Source of the DNA: Marsupella aquatica
Taxonomy: Eukaryota > Marchantiophyta
Direction of reading: 5' to 3'
Assembly (NCBI GenBank): GCA_973895155.1
Contig: OZ316893.1
Coordinates: forward strand, 2,790,001 to 2,854,000
DNA: 64,000 nt
The notes beneath the pieces were generated by a model. It saw nothing but the letters and a program-made list of their open reading frames with translations, made no database searches and had not been told where the DNA came from. Positions 19,146 to 30,882 of this stretch are shown here, piece by piece. The first letter of the stretch is position 1; the number at the start of each line of letters is the position of its first letter. Position numbers and translations under genes: made by a program.

Positions 19146-20870
19146 GATAGGGATCTGCTTGTGGTCACGGAAGAGGGCAACCCAGCACTACCGAAGTTCC
19201 GAGTGAAGGAGAGCTTCGAAGCTTCTCATGCCTCGACGGAGGTGCCTTTAGCCGTGAAGTTATAGATTGTTTGTTATGCGGAGTCTTCAGTCCTTATCAC
19301 GCGATCATCCGAAGGAATGCGAGACACGTGTACAGTCTGCAAAGTTGCACGGCCTTGGACATAATATACTTCACATGTCTAGCAAGCTTCTCCCAGGTCT
19401 TTACCGAGATTGATATTAACAAGGTAACACTTGCATGCACTGAGCTTACGATCTTCAAAACGCTGTGTACCCGGCATGAGCATTGAGGCTATCGCACTCT
19501 CTGAAAACTTAAGGATGAGCTCATAATGCTATGTGGCAGATTTCATGGGCTCGAACCTTCTGCGGTCAAAGGCTGCAATTAAATCTCTCATTGCTCTGGT
19601 CAGTGCTGCTGGACCGCACTCTTGAGCTGACGAGTACCAGTTACTCGGGGAACTACCTGGATGCGTACCGTGTTGAGCCATATTGCTGCTTGTCAGCTAC
19701 GTATGAGGTGAAGTGTTTTGTTCAACCCCTCGGTAACGCAAGAACGCAATCCAGCTCAAAGGGACGAAAGGTGCGACGGACGAGGTCAGGCAGGTGGAGG
19801 ACCAGAATGCGCTCTCTACTGCCAACGGTGCCGTCAGTCAGGTGTATGCACTTCAAAAACAGGGCCTCCTGACCTGCGATGTCAGTGCGACAACGAGGAT
19901 ATGCGTCTTACGAAAGCTTTGCCGATGAATTGATTTCTGATCGAGCTTCATTGCTATTTAGGCCAAAGATCTCTTGCCCGAATTGATACAAGCCGGGCAA
20001 TGGACAGAGTGGGAGGAGTCTCCATTAATGTTTATGAACTCCGGTGGCCAAGGATTCGGCTATTTAGTCATTTGTCAGTGCACAAGTAGCCAATTAGCCG
20101 TATTGACAAGGAGCTTCGTCCATAGTCTGTCGCTTGTTTAATTTCCATGGGGAGGGACGGAAGTTAAGCTCAGCTTTCGCCAGTTTTGAAGATGACTAAA
20201 CCCTCTCGACCGGCTTTCCGTCGTCAGAACCGCCGCACTCGGCACTCGGCACTCGGCCTAATAGGGATTTAAAAACGGTCTTCATCCAGTTAGTTTCAGC
20301 AGCTTCGAATCTTCCATTATTTTCCTTTTTAACTGTCGAATTGTCAATCTAGCTTGTTTCTTTCTTCGGTGGAGGTTCCCTTGCTCCGTGGTATCTGAGA
20401 AAGAAAGGATCTTTCTTGGAGTGCTCCTGTGCTGTTTTTACGTCCAAATTGAGCATCAACACACTACTGAGCATCAACACACATAAAGGCTTTTGACGGT
20501 ACACCAACAACTGGACGACGTTAAATATATGACTTGCAGCAGAAGACAGTGTACATCTGTTCATTGAGATATGGCAGTGCGTTGATTCCTACCGTAGAGC
20601 TACGGAGATCAGGTGAGTTGCTTGGCTCAAGATGATGACAGTAATACCGAGATGCCGAATATGGAATCCAGTACTGTACCAAGACTTTTGAGGTTGTTGT
20701 GTTGTACCGGGCTGTCCCACATAATTATCTGTTCGGTGAGGAACCGTGTCCTTCTCTTTGAAGTGGGGTCTGGTACAGCAAATGGGTACTTTGCCCAATC
20801 AGGTGGCCCAGTTTTGAGTTTCAATCCTTCTCCGAGAAGCTTCCATGTATGATTGTGAACTTCCAGTTTC
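19146..20870. other. Downstream region, nothing recognised
   Basis: Probably holds the 3' untranslated region of the preceding gene at its left. A tripled CACTCGG lies near 20236-20255. Frames are short and have no known motif. Confidence 0.45.
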
Positions 20871-21011
20871 CTACCTAAAAGAGCGAGATAGAGGGAGCAG
20901 TTTATATGCATGGATAAAAGTATACACATACTTTATACAGAAAAAGGCCAAATAGAGAACAAAAGAATAAACAAGAGAGGTCCCAAGTGGACAAAACCAA
21001 ATGCAAAAGAA

Positions 21012-21106
21012 GTGAGCAAAAGGAAACCCTAACAATCAAGAAAGAGGAACTAAAAAAAGTGAGCAAAAGGAAACCCCTAAAAACCAAGAAAGAGTAACTA
21101 AAACTA
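21012..21106 (-). repeat. Doubled 47-bp repeat in the LINE 3' region
   Basis: Two adjacent units (21012-21058 and 21059-21106) both read GTGAGCAAAAGGAAACCC at their start on the plus strand and end in AACTAAAA. They lie just past the LINE stop codon and are probably part of its 3' untranslated region. Confidence 0.75.
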
Positions 21107-21290
21107 CCGCAAATGGACCGAGGTCCTCATCATACCTAGCAAATGTGGCAACAAGTTAGTGGTCTACATCAAGTGTCGAAACTAGATCGGCAAGTGGGAC
21201 AGGAATGTCCTCTAGGGGGGCTAGCCGCTGCGGAGTCACACTAGCACCCACTGTCAGAGATTGACGATAGACGGCCCGAGCTTGAGCACG

Positions 21291-24200
21291 CTATAAGGTG
21301 ACTGAAATGCGTTGGCGAAAGTGCGTGGTCAAAACAGATAGTGGGGGCCCGATGGGACCCATCCGGCCGTGAACATCCCGAGCAGTTTGGCGAAGAAGCC
21401 CGTCGAACTGATGATGGAGACGCCCAAATATCTCAAGAGCAAGGGGCAGGAAGCTATCAGATGAAGCTCGTGCAGCATATTTGGCCTCCTTCGTTGTTGC
21501 TGCTCGTGATGCTGCTGCCCCTGCCGTTGTTGCTGCTGTCCCAATGATATTTTGGCGCAATGGGTTTGCCACCACTACATCTGCCAAAGTACGGTGACCG
21601 TCACGGACCATGGTAAGATCCACCCGTAACCGTTGTGATGGAGGACCAGGTAACTCGAGCACCACCTCCTGCCGCGCATAGACCAAAGAGCCAGAGAGAA
21701 CCTGAGCAGTCGCATCTCTCACAGCGTCGTGAACAAAAATGGTTTCGCCGCCCAAACTGCATCGAAGAAGATGGACACCTGTGGCATCACAAGGCTTCCC
21801 ACAAGTGCAAGTAGGAGGTAAACCAGCAAGAAGTGGGTGGGGCAAGCCCATACGAAGACGCATGGCTGTCGCAAACTCCGCTGAAGACATCCGTAGGTGA
21901 GGAATGACTGGATTGGCCTGAAGCCAACCTCCTGCGCCCTTCCCTCCGGAAGAAAGAATCCGAGCTCGGTCCGTGTCAGGTGCCTCAGTGAGGACGCTGG
22001 AAAGGGTGAAAGCGTGCATACGCCCAGCAAGGTCTGCCTGAAGACGGACGGGGTCCAAGGATAAAAACTCCTGGAATGAAGGTAACGCAGCTCGAACAGG
22101 ATCGGGTAATGATGACCGCGCCATGCGCAAATGAACCTGAAATGGGAGGGAACCCTCCTCGACCTCCATGAGAGATGAAAGTAAAAAAGGTCGATCCTCA
22201 GTAAGGAAACGATCAGCCAACAATGAGAAGGCGGCCGCCCACGCGCCCAAGAAGGCCAAAGGTGCAAGGCGCTCAGTGGAAGTAAGCCCAAAACCACCGT
22301 GAGAAATAGGAAGACTGAGCTGTCGATGAAGCCACGGAGATGAGAGTAAAGTACCTGGCCCTAAAAGAGAGGCCAAAGTCTCACGAATGGGGACATCAAA
22401 CGCTCCAAGGTGTAGATAAAGATCCTCGGTAGGGGGATGTGTCCGAGCCAAATAGGACGCACGAGGGTGGATGCATCTCAACAACAACCCAAATGCTGCC
22501 TGAGAGTCTGCTAACTTAGGGAGCATAGGAGTAGGGGCTAAGGCAGCCTGGAGAGCGTCAGCAATGAAAGATGAGCAAAAGGAGGCGGTACCGACTGGGG
22601 AACCAAGGACCCGAAGACCGTCGGCAGGACGTAAGAACCCAGGGGGAAGCGCAAGATCAGAGGGTAACCCAGCTGGACGCCATGCACGACTCTTCACCGG
22701 CTGAACTCGTAAACCGAGGCCCAACAAATGGGTGGAAAGGGTGGCGAGGGCAGAAGTAACAGCAACAGGTGGACCAATGATGTGGGTGTCATCTGAAAGG
22801 GAGGGGAAGATACACTGGGGGTGGGCCTCGGAGGCTTCTCGTAAAGCAGTAAAATGTGCAATGGCAAAAAGAGGCCCACCCAAAGGGTCACCCTGACGTG
22901 TACCTTCTGCAGAAGAAAGAGTGGTATACGCTCCTATAGAGGTGTGATGACTGTAGAAGAGGGGGGCCTCGAACCCATAAAAACAACGGACAAAGGGGAT
23001 AAGGGACTGGATGTCTGGATCCGTTGCCCTCAAAGCACGAAAAATTGCTGCCCGAGAAACCATATTGAAAGCATTGGAGACATCAACCTGGAGGACAACC
23101 CAATCAGGGTGGAGGTCCAAGGTAGTACGAATACCCGCAATAACTGTCTCACAACCGCCAGGAACGCCCACTGCAAACTGATGTGGAGAGAGATGATCCG
23201 ATAGTGCAGAGCGATACTGCGATGAAAGTGCGCGAGACACCAGACGAAGAAAAACCTCTCCAATAGCTATGGGCCGAACACCCGGTGAAGACTTAGCCAT
23301 GGCCAATAAACGAGAAGCACTCAAAAGCCGAGAGACGGGAGGAGGCAAACGGCCGGCAGCATTACACTGGCAAAAGGAGAAGAAAACTGGAAAACCAGAC
23401 TGAGGATCCTCAGGGGGGAATAAATCACAAAAATGCTCAAAGACATAGCCAGAGAGGCCACCAGCCGCGCAATGCGGAGCATGGAGGAAAGCATAGGTGA
23501 AGTGGTCCCGACTAAACTGAAGATCCTCCTCAGGCTCAAAATCCTCCACGAACAAAGGGAGCTGATCATAGGGCTGCGGATGGAGATCCTGAAGGGCCGT
23601 CAAGGTGACCTCGCCAGGGGGGGCTAGTGTGGTGGGAGAAAGGGCCTGGACCGCACGACGATATTCACCAGCCTGGGCCAAATGACAAGAGCGACGAAGG
23701 CGTCTGTGCTCTGGAGGATGAGAGTGGCGAGCTGGGTCAGACAAAGCACGGGTAGTAAAGGAACGGGCTCGAAGAAAGTACTCTTCCTGAAGCTGTTCCC
23801 AATCTCCCCGCAGAAAACGATGGATACGAGAGGCAGTCTCACGATGACCCACGCGACCACCGTGACTAGGGAGGGTAAGAGTCCACTGTGGAAAAAGCAT
23901 GAGTAAAGACCAATAGGAGACCTCGATAGGATGCGCCAAGATAAGCTGCATGAGTTGCAACAAGGATGACCGAACTAATGGGCGCAACGCTAGTGGGATG
24001 TGGTTATAAAGGCGAGGTCTAATGTACCCTGGATGGTAGGCTGAAAGGGGGTCTAGAGAGCGAACCCAACTCCATGCCTGCTCGGAAGCCTCCAAGGAAG
24101 GAGGGGCAGAGCTAACTGGGTCAAGAGGGGGCTGGGGCTGGGATTGGGCTTGTTGGCGACGTTGGCACCGGCCCCGCCCACGGTGATGAGGAAGGGAGAG

Positions 24201-24551
24201 GCCAACCTAGCCACACTCAGGACAAGTATGCAGGGGACGCTCGTCTGGGGAGGGAGCAGGGAACGACTGGACAGGAGGTGGGGGGGGAACCAACGTGGAT
24301 GAAGAGGCCGGAGGGGGATGCTGGAGGGGTGGAGGGGGAATGGGCTGGGGAGAGGAGCCAGGGCGTCGATGGGGTGGGCAGTAGACTGCGGGGACTGGTA
24401 GAACATCGGGCATGGGGTCATCACGAAGATGAGAGAGATCCAATGAAGAAGAGCAAACACGAAGGCGACCACGAGGCGGGGGGGAGGAGGGGGGAGAACT
24501 GTGTGGGGGGGCTGGGCGCTTGCCCCGCGCCAACACTCTCAACGTAGACAT
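21291..24551 (-). CDS. RLE-type LINE polyprotein, one in-frame TAG
   Basis: From the ATG at 24551 (MSTLRVLARGK) the frame runs 1,087 codons to TAG at 21293-21291, broken only by TAG at 24209-24207 (codon 115). The N-terminus is Pro-rich. A CPECG...HH zinc finger straddles the TAG. The reverse transcriptase follows, with RPIAIGEVFLRLVSRALS, motif A QVDVSNAFNM (near 23078), motif B GTRQGDPLGGPL and motif C SLSDDTHI (near 22785), where the usual Tyr or Phe before x-Asp-Asp is replaced. The C-terminus has CTCGKPCDATGVHLLRC (near 21763-21815). Then come VDLTMV and ADVVVANP, matching the PD-(D/E)XK-like endonuclease of R2-type LINEs. The enzyme should nick a target and copy its RNA there. The clade is not assigned. 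Confidence 0.85.
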
Positions 24552-24959
24552 GACAGGTCGCAACCCGATAAAAGCAAAAGCGCATCAAGAAGCGACAAAA
24601 GGCCCAACCAAGACATGTGAAAAGAAAGGGAAGGCTATGGAGAGAGCCCACCGCGTCAAAATCCGAGAAGCGGCGCCACCGCTAGCCTAGAAAACCGTTG
24701 AGCACGTGCAGGCACAGCCGGGAAAAAAGCTGGAGCTCTCGTCGATGTGTCCGTTGAGGAGTCGATGCGAGTGAATATCTCTCCACTGATTTGAGCGTGC
24801 TGCTACAACTCCCAAAGATGGTGGAATGCAAACTGGTCCACTAAACTCGGCAAAAACCACCTTGTCAGAACTGAAGAAGAAAGGCAACCACCAATCGGAG
24901 GAGAAACGTGGCAAGACAGGAATGCTCCAAAGCTGAGCAAGGGAAACCGTCACCAAAAA

Positions 24960-25480
24960 TGGAGGAGTAAATCAGAACCGTAATCGGAGCCGAAAGTGGT
25001 TGATATGTCACCAAAAGGACCGCGGTAGGGATAGATGTTGCACGCCCGGACAAGAGCTGGCCAAATCACATGAGAATGCCGGATTCCGTGAACGAGGAAC
25101 TGCTACAGGACCCTAAAGCTAATTGAAAGTGAGAACGGTGGAAATTGAAGAAAAAACGTGAGAGCTAATCAAAGTCCAATCGGAGCAATAGGAGACCAAT
25201 TGGACCGCTCTTGGGATCAATCTGATGCTCCCGGAGAAGAGCTATACAAAGCACTTGAGAAATCTGAAATCCGTGAAAGATTGACCGAGATATGACCGTC
25301 GAAAGGAAGACGAAAATCGCAGAAAAATGACTGAAAAACGGCGAAAACGAATGTGACCATAAATATGTCAATACGGCACCGTTTTGGACGTGTTTTATAT
25401 CGATTTGATGCGCCTCGGCAAGAGCAAGCTAATGCAACTGAGAAAACTGGATTCCGAGAAAAACTGAGTGCAGGGTAGTC
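24960..25480 (-). repeat. ~187-bp diverged monomers upstream of the LINE frame
   Basis: Related blocks recur at about 25031, 25221 and 25408 (GATG..CC..GG..AAGAGC, then GATTCCG or AATCCGTGA). A trace of a further copy lies to the left (the AATCGGAG block near 24983 and again near 25178). Spacing is 187-190 bp. On the minus strand these precede the frame and resemble the monomer promoters of some LINEs. Confidence 0.6.
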
Positions 25481-25500
25481 AAAGTGGCGCGAAAACTATG

Positions 25501-26390
25501 CTACAGTGTGAACTCCATAGCCAGGAGCTCAAAGACCTAAGACCTCCTCCAAAAGGGTATTTCCAAGCACATGATTCAAGGTTTTTAACCGAAGGCAAGG
25601 TTGGTCACAATGTCCAGGCTGCATATGTTTGTATCAATGCCACTAATGTGAGATGGGTCTGTTTATGTTCTTCCAGTTACTCATGGAATTGATTGGTGGC
25701 CTTCCGAGTTTTGACAGTCCACTCTAGCTATAGTTGGCCCACCCGGCCTTATGTGAACACTCCAGTAGACAGTGTGAGCAAAGCGGAGTACTCTTACAAG
25801 CTTCACGTGCTATAGTCATGCAAGTTTCAAATCTCATACAAATTTGGGGATCCTTCCGCCAGATCGAAAATGCCAGGATAGAAATGAACGCAAAATTGAC
25901 TTTGGAAGTGTGAATTCTTATTTTGTCCAACGAATCCTTCTCGCAAATCTCTTTGTCAAAGTGCCCAACTAACAGGGTTTCCATTGCCTCAACTTGATCT
26001 TGATGACTCGCGCGTCTTCCTCATAGAGAACATATCGAAATGAGAGCCCATTAATTGGAAGCAATGAGTACTAAAATTTGACCTGGAAGGATTTGGAATG
26101 TGGTGGTAAAACAGTCGGGGGACATGAATTGGGCTAGACATCGCTACTCCTATCGATGAGCAGCCTGAGTTGTATTTGTCAATTTCGTGAATTCTTGCGT
26201 TAGTTGTGTCTGCAGAACATCAAACTCAACAGACGAGGCACCCTTTTCCGGAGCTAAACCTTCCAACACAGAAACGAATGTGCATTGTAATGCGTGCATA
26301 TCCAGACTACAACGTGTCCAGATAAGTTCTCCGAAGATCTTGAATAGGTCCTGTCAGTTGCGGATGAAAAGTGTCAGAGTAGGGTCCCTG
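25501..26390. other. Intergenic, nothing recognised
   Basis: Only short frames without motifs. Confidence 0.45.
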
Positions 26391-26689
26391 TCTGCCATGT
26401 GGTAAGGTGCTATTGATTGGGTAATGTCCTAACCCAGGCCGCCTCATTAATTCCCATTGTTTTATGAAAATGGGGGAGTACAGGGCCAGCTCCCTCATGT
26501 TGTGCAAATCCAGGTCCTACGTGATCCGGCTTCCTCCCCACCCTCTTGTTTTAGAACTCACAAGCATGATCAGAACTGCCCCCTCCTTTTTCATGCTCAG
26601 CTCCTTCCCCTCCATCCTGTGTTTGAACAAACTGGGGCGAGGTTGATGGTTCACATTGCGCAGCCAATAGCACCTTGCCATGTGGCAGA
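26391..26689. mobile_element. MITE candidate with 36-bp diverged terminal inverted repeats
   Basis: The left end starts TCTGCCATGTGGTAAGG and the reverse complement of the right end starts TCTGCCACATGGCAAGG. The match continues through GTGCTATTG to position 36 with several mismatches. No target duplication is clear and there is no coding capacity. Confidence 0.5.
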
Positions 26690-29600
26690 CAACTAGTGCA
26701 GAATGACCTGGGGTTAAGTTAGTGTATGAGAAAGAGTAAAAATGGGAGTCAATGTAGTAATGAAAATAATTGAGGGGACAGATTGAGAATAAGGGTCAGT
26801 TTGGGGGACAAGGTAGTAAACAATGGAGATATCTATTCTAAAAGCTAAGGAAACAACCTCAACGTGAAGGAAGATCACACCTGAATTTCTACTACGTAGC
26901 AAACAACTACTTCAATATGCTTGCTTGGTTTTGTGAACCAGTTCAGTTGCAATAATGTAGCCCAATTCGGTCCATGAACCAACATTGAAGTTCCTATTAG
27001 TTACATGGCTGTTATGTGTAGAAATAAGACTACAAACCTAACTTATTGAAGTTCATGGGAATAATGTTGAAAATGTCATTGATTTTCCTAGTCAACAATG
27101 CCTAAATGATTTCCTTTCGCCCCATAACACTTCATTCCCTGAGCCATTTCTTGCAAAAGTGGTCCAGTGGCATAGAGTGATGCAGTGTACCATCCTACTA
27201 GTACAATTCTTTCTTGTGGCGAAGTTGGGGTTAATTGGTAAAATCAAAGTTTCATTCCCCATCCCAGCACTACAGCCAGTTGAATGGTCTACAGCTACAG
27301 TCACCTTGACAATGATTAGGTCAGTCAACCTAGGCCATTCCATCTGGCTGGTTGCATTGCTTGGTGGTCCAATCCTGCAACTCTTGCACCTTTTCCTTGC
27401 ACCTGAACTGACGGTTGCCCATTTGCCCAATTATCTTGAGCTGTTCAGGTGATGGTAGCTAATCTCTTGCCCGTTCTTGAAGCCTGCCTGAATTTCATTG
27501 ACAACTTTCTGCCACCGCTGGGGTCTGATTTAGGTCCTTCCAAGTGTGGTCCAGTTGGGGCAGTGATGGGCAACAGCCACCTTCACGCAGTTTACAAGGC
27601 CCTTCCTGCAAATACAAGAATGATAATATAGGCAATGAAATTAGCAGACTTTGTGGAAAATTGGGTGAGATGAATGGGTTCACAAGATGTAGTCAGAGGT
27701 GTCAAGCATATTCTCAAGTTTTCTTGCATTGAGAAACCTGAGTCAAAGTTTAATTCATCAGGGGAATTGAACCCTAGTTGTGGATATACAAACTAAGGCA
27801 ACTTACATTACAGTAGAATGGTACTGGGTTGGGTACTGGATCAAATCTGCAACTCTTTCCAGATTCAGAGCTGTGAATCATACCCCACAACTTCATAATT
27901 TGTCAATTCAGGATTTCACTGGGTACCCACACACTTTAACCAAATCGATAGGATTCCCCTATTTCTTTGGTTCATGTGATTCACTTGTGTGACAATTTAA
28001 ATGACATAACTCTTTTCATGGCATATTGTAGATTCATACTTTGTGAGACTGGGATAACATTTATGTAGAGGTACAAGTTTAACATACTGGCAAGCTGATT
28101 ACAATATGCATTCAAATCTGCACTGGGCATTCTGATTATCAATGAAGCTGTCATTATTGCTAGTAAATAGAGTACAAGTATAGGGTTCATTGTCCTTGAC
28201 TAAGGAGAAAGGCTGGGAGGGGGAGCTATTGAGCATTCTCATAGAAAACTCTCAGAAAAAAGGGACTCAAGGGATCAAACAAAAAGGAAACATTGATCAT
28301 TAAGCTTGAATTGGATGGAGCAGAGTTAGCTGTGAAGCTCAAATGGACATGTCAATGCTGGGATGGACTTGGGTAGAATGGTCAAAACTGTTATTGGTCA
28401 TACCCTTACCTAGAATGGTCTCTGAAATTTCTCAAACTTCTTCTAATAATATATAGACTGAACATTAGCGAGCATGCTGGCATAATTTGAGCTTAAAAAA
28501 GAGATCCAAAAGCTGTCCACATAAATGGACAAGTACATGCAAAAACCACCGGTTTTAGCTCAATTAAAGGAATGATTGAAACTAAGGAAAGAGAAAATTA
28601 AAAACATTTGGGGTGGAGGGAGCCAATATATGAATTACAATTGGTAGGGGGGACAACTATCTAGGCAGATGAGGCAGAGGTTGAGTGAAGTAGTCTCGGA
28701 GGCAGTTAATGAGACAGTCTCAGTGGCAGAGGACTTAAGATGAGATAAGGCACTACCCCGGGCACTACAGAGGAGACAACAATTGACTGGCATTGGGAGG
28801 CCACAAAATAACGACAGTGCAAACTATATATGCTTGGGGTACCGGAGATGAGAAGAGGTGTGTGCAGGAGACCAGGGGAGAGCGGAGGAAATGACGAGTC
28901 TGGGACCGGGACAAGAGAAGTGAAGAGGTGTATGTGGATCCGGTGCCAGAAACCACAAACGGGTCAAAAAGCTGTAAGTCATATTAAGGTTTTTGATTTT
29001 ATTTCATTTTCTTAGGAAGAACCTGATGGTGCATGCCATAACAAAGGCATGAAAGAAAAGATAGAAGGTCTACACTTTGATCTTAATCTTGTTAATAGTT
29101 TGATCTGTGACAAATAGTTTGTCATCTGTGACATTGGCTAGACACACCAGGAACATCCCAAGTGGCAACAGGAACAATAGGGGCATCTCAGACAAACCTT
29201 AAGTTCTATTCCGCAGAGGTTTTACATGTCTGACTGGAATGCTCTGGCTGGGTCATGGGTTGGAGATGTGTATGTGGTTCCCCAAAATGGCTACCGCCAC
29301 TAACTCAGGCTGTTGGTGCACTAGTATTTGATTTGGCCGCACGGGTGTCTACACCAAAATTGGTTTTGGTACTTGCCATGTGGGGTCCTGGTTCCCATTG
29401 GGTACCTTCTGGGTCTTTGGTAGTCTCCCTGGCCTTGAGTTTGCCTGTGGGTACTGAACTTTGTGGTATCCTTGTCCGGTTGACTACTTTTTGCTGTTGT
29501 GGTATCAGCTTCAGGTTTGCGGTGCTTTTTGTTATTTTGCAATTATTTGGTATAAAAAAAGTTCTTTAATTTTCAGTTTGTTATAAAAAACAAGCCCTAT

Positions 29601-30185
29601 GCCCGTGCGGCGCAAGGAGGGCTGGCCCATAGGGAGTCGGGCAGGGGAAATTATGGGGAAGCGTGGGGAAGCACATATGTGCCAAGGGTGCCCATTTCCT
29701 CCATCAATGGTCAGGGAAAACATCCGAATGAATTTAATGGCCGTGGATTTTTCACGCCCAGAAGCTTTAATTTTGTATTGGGACTAAGATCAAAAAAACT
29801 CAGGATACCTTATTATAGTTATAGATAGATTATGCATTCATGCGAGTCATTGATGGGAGCCCTGTTCATTCCTATGTTGAGGCCCCCCCTTGCGTGCGGG
29901 TGCCTTGTTTGCCTGTTATGTAATTAACTTAGGTTTTTTTGCTTTCTCCCCCCTTGGCCCTTTGTTAGGAGGTGACCTTGTGTACTGTTGGGGTGGTTTT
30001 TGGCGTTTAGTCACAATCTGCCTCCCTGGTCTTAGCCACAATGGCTTCTCTAATAAACAAGTATTTAAAAATAATTCAAATAAATTAAAATTGGTGGGAG
30101 CCAAAATGAGCTGGTTTAGAGGTTTGATGAACAAATAGGGAGTCCTTAAGAGGGACTCCTTATTAATGGATTAATGGACCTCCCA
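26690..30185. other. Intergenic, nothing firm
   Basis: About 3.5 kb of moderately AT-rich DNA with many short frames and no recognisable motif. A short stem is formed by GGGAGTCC and GGGACTCC at about 30139-30160. No RNA gene or transposon end was recognised. Confidence 0.4.
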
Positions 30186-30328
30186 GCCGGCTCGACAATC
30201 AATTCTCCAAAGCAATTCACTGGCAGACTGTAGTTAGGCTCGAGGATTAGTTCTCCAACGCAATTCTCAGGCGGACTGCAGTAGTCAAGGGACAGACCGA
30301 GAGGGCCCTTCTGCTATGAAGGGCCCTC
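30186..30328 (+). repeat. Doubled ~50-bp repeat and 10-bp hairpin upstream of the 249-residue gene
   Basis: Two adjacent units start GGCTCGA at about 30189 and 30238 and share TTCTCCAA.GCAATTC and GCAGACTG-like blocks. They are followed by a perfect 10-bp stem, GAGGGCCCTT (30301-30310) with AAGGGCCCTC (30319-30328), around an 8-nt loop. Confidence 0.65.
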
Positions 30329-30667
30329 ATCCTCACGGAAACCAGAACCTACAGAAGGCTGGCTCTCTCAATTGCCAGACTAGTGAGTGAGAATCTAAGA
30401 TGGATCTCCGCTGGAATCGCCTTGACGCCCACAAATTCCGGATGCGTCAACAATGAAGCAACCTCCTGATTTCACGGCAGCACACTCGCGAGAGAGAAAG
30501 GCCTGATGGCGACTGGAGACAGCAATTGTAACTCCTTGCATGCTAGACTGACGGTCTACCATCAGTCCACTCGGGAATGTTTCGGTGCCTCAGCTGAGCG
30601 GAATTGGATCTTCTCACACTAATCAATAGTTTGACTAGTGTGATGCATGTCGAGCTGCGGGTCGAGG

Positions 30668-30675
30668 TATATAAG
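30668..30675 (+). promoter_or_regulatory. TATA box candidate
   Basis: TATATAAG lies 215 bp upstream of the ATG at 30883, in a locally GC-balanced region. Position and sequence suit a plant core promoter, but no transcript start is known. Confidence 0.45.
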
Positions 30676-30882
30676 AAACCCGGTTGCGGCTCGGGGTGGA
30701 AGGCCGGTCACTTTGTACCGCTTGGTACCTAAGTGCGGCTCCGATTCTGCTCTAGGCAGGGTCTGGGGCATCGAGGAGTATACCATCACGAGCGACTGCC
30801 ATTCTTTCTGGTGTGAGCGTCTGCTCATTGTTGTCGATGGCCCCAAGGTGCCAATTCTGATTGATTTAGTTTCGTCTGTGGA

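Larger units (their letters stand above)
20990..25500 (-). mobile_element. RLE-type LINE (R2/NeSL-like architecture), ends approximate
   Basis: The minus strand holds one long frame with an N-terminal zinc finger, a central reverse transcriptase and a C-terminal CCHC plus restriction-like endonuclease domain. This is the one-frame architecture of R2, R4, NeSL and related LINEs, not of the plant L1 or RTE groups. The presumed 5' region (24560-25500) carries ~187-bp repeats, and the 3' region carries a doubled 47-bp repeat. No poly-A tail and no target duplication were found, so the outer limits are estimates. Confidence 0.75.

Noticed and set aside
19531-19872. 113-codon plus-strand frame after the 258-residue gene
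   Set aside because: Has an ATG but no motif and unusual composition; more likely 3' untranslated or intergenic DNA.
21719-22297. 192-codon minus-strand frame
   Set aside because: It is an alternate frame of the RLE LINE polyprotein.
24053-24472. 139-codon minus-strand frame
   Set aside because: It lies in another frame over the Pro-rich N-terminus of the LINE protein and the TAG; the CPECG frame is the meaningful one.
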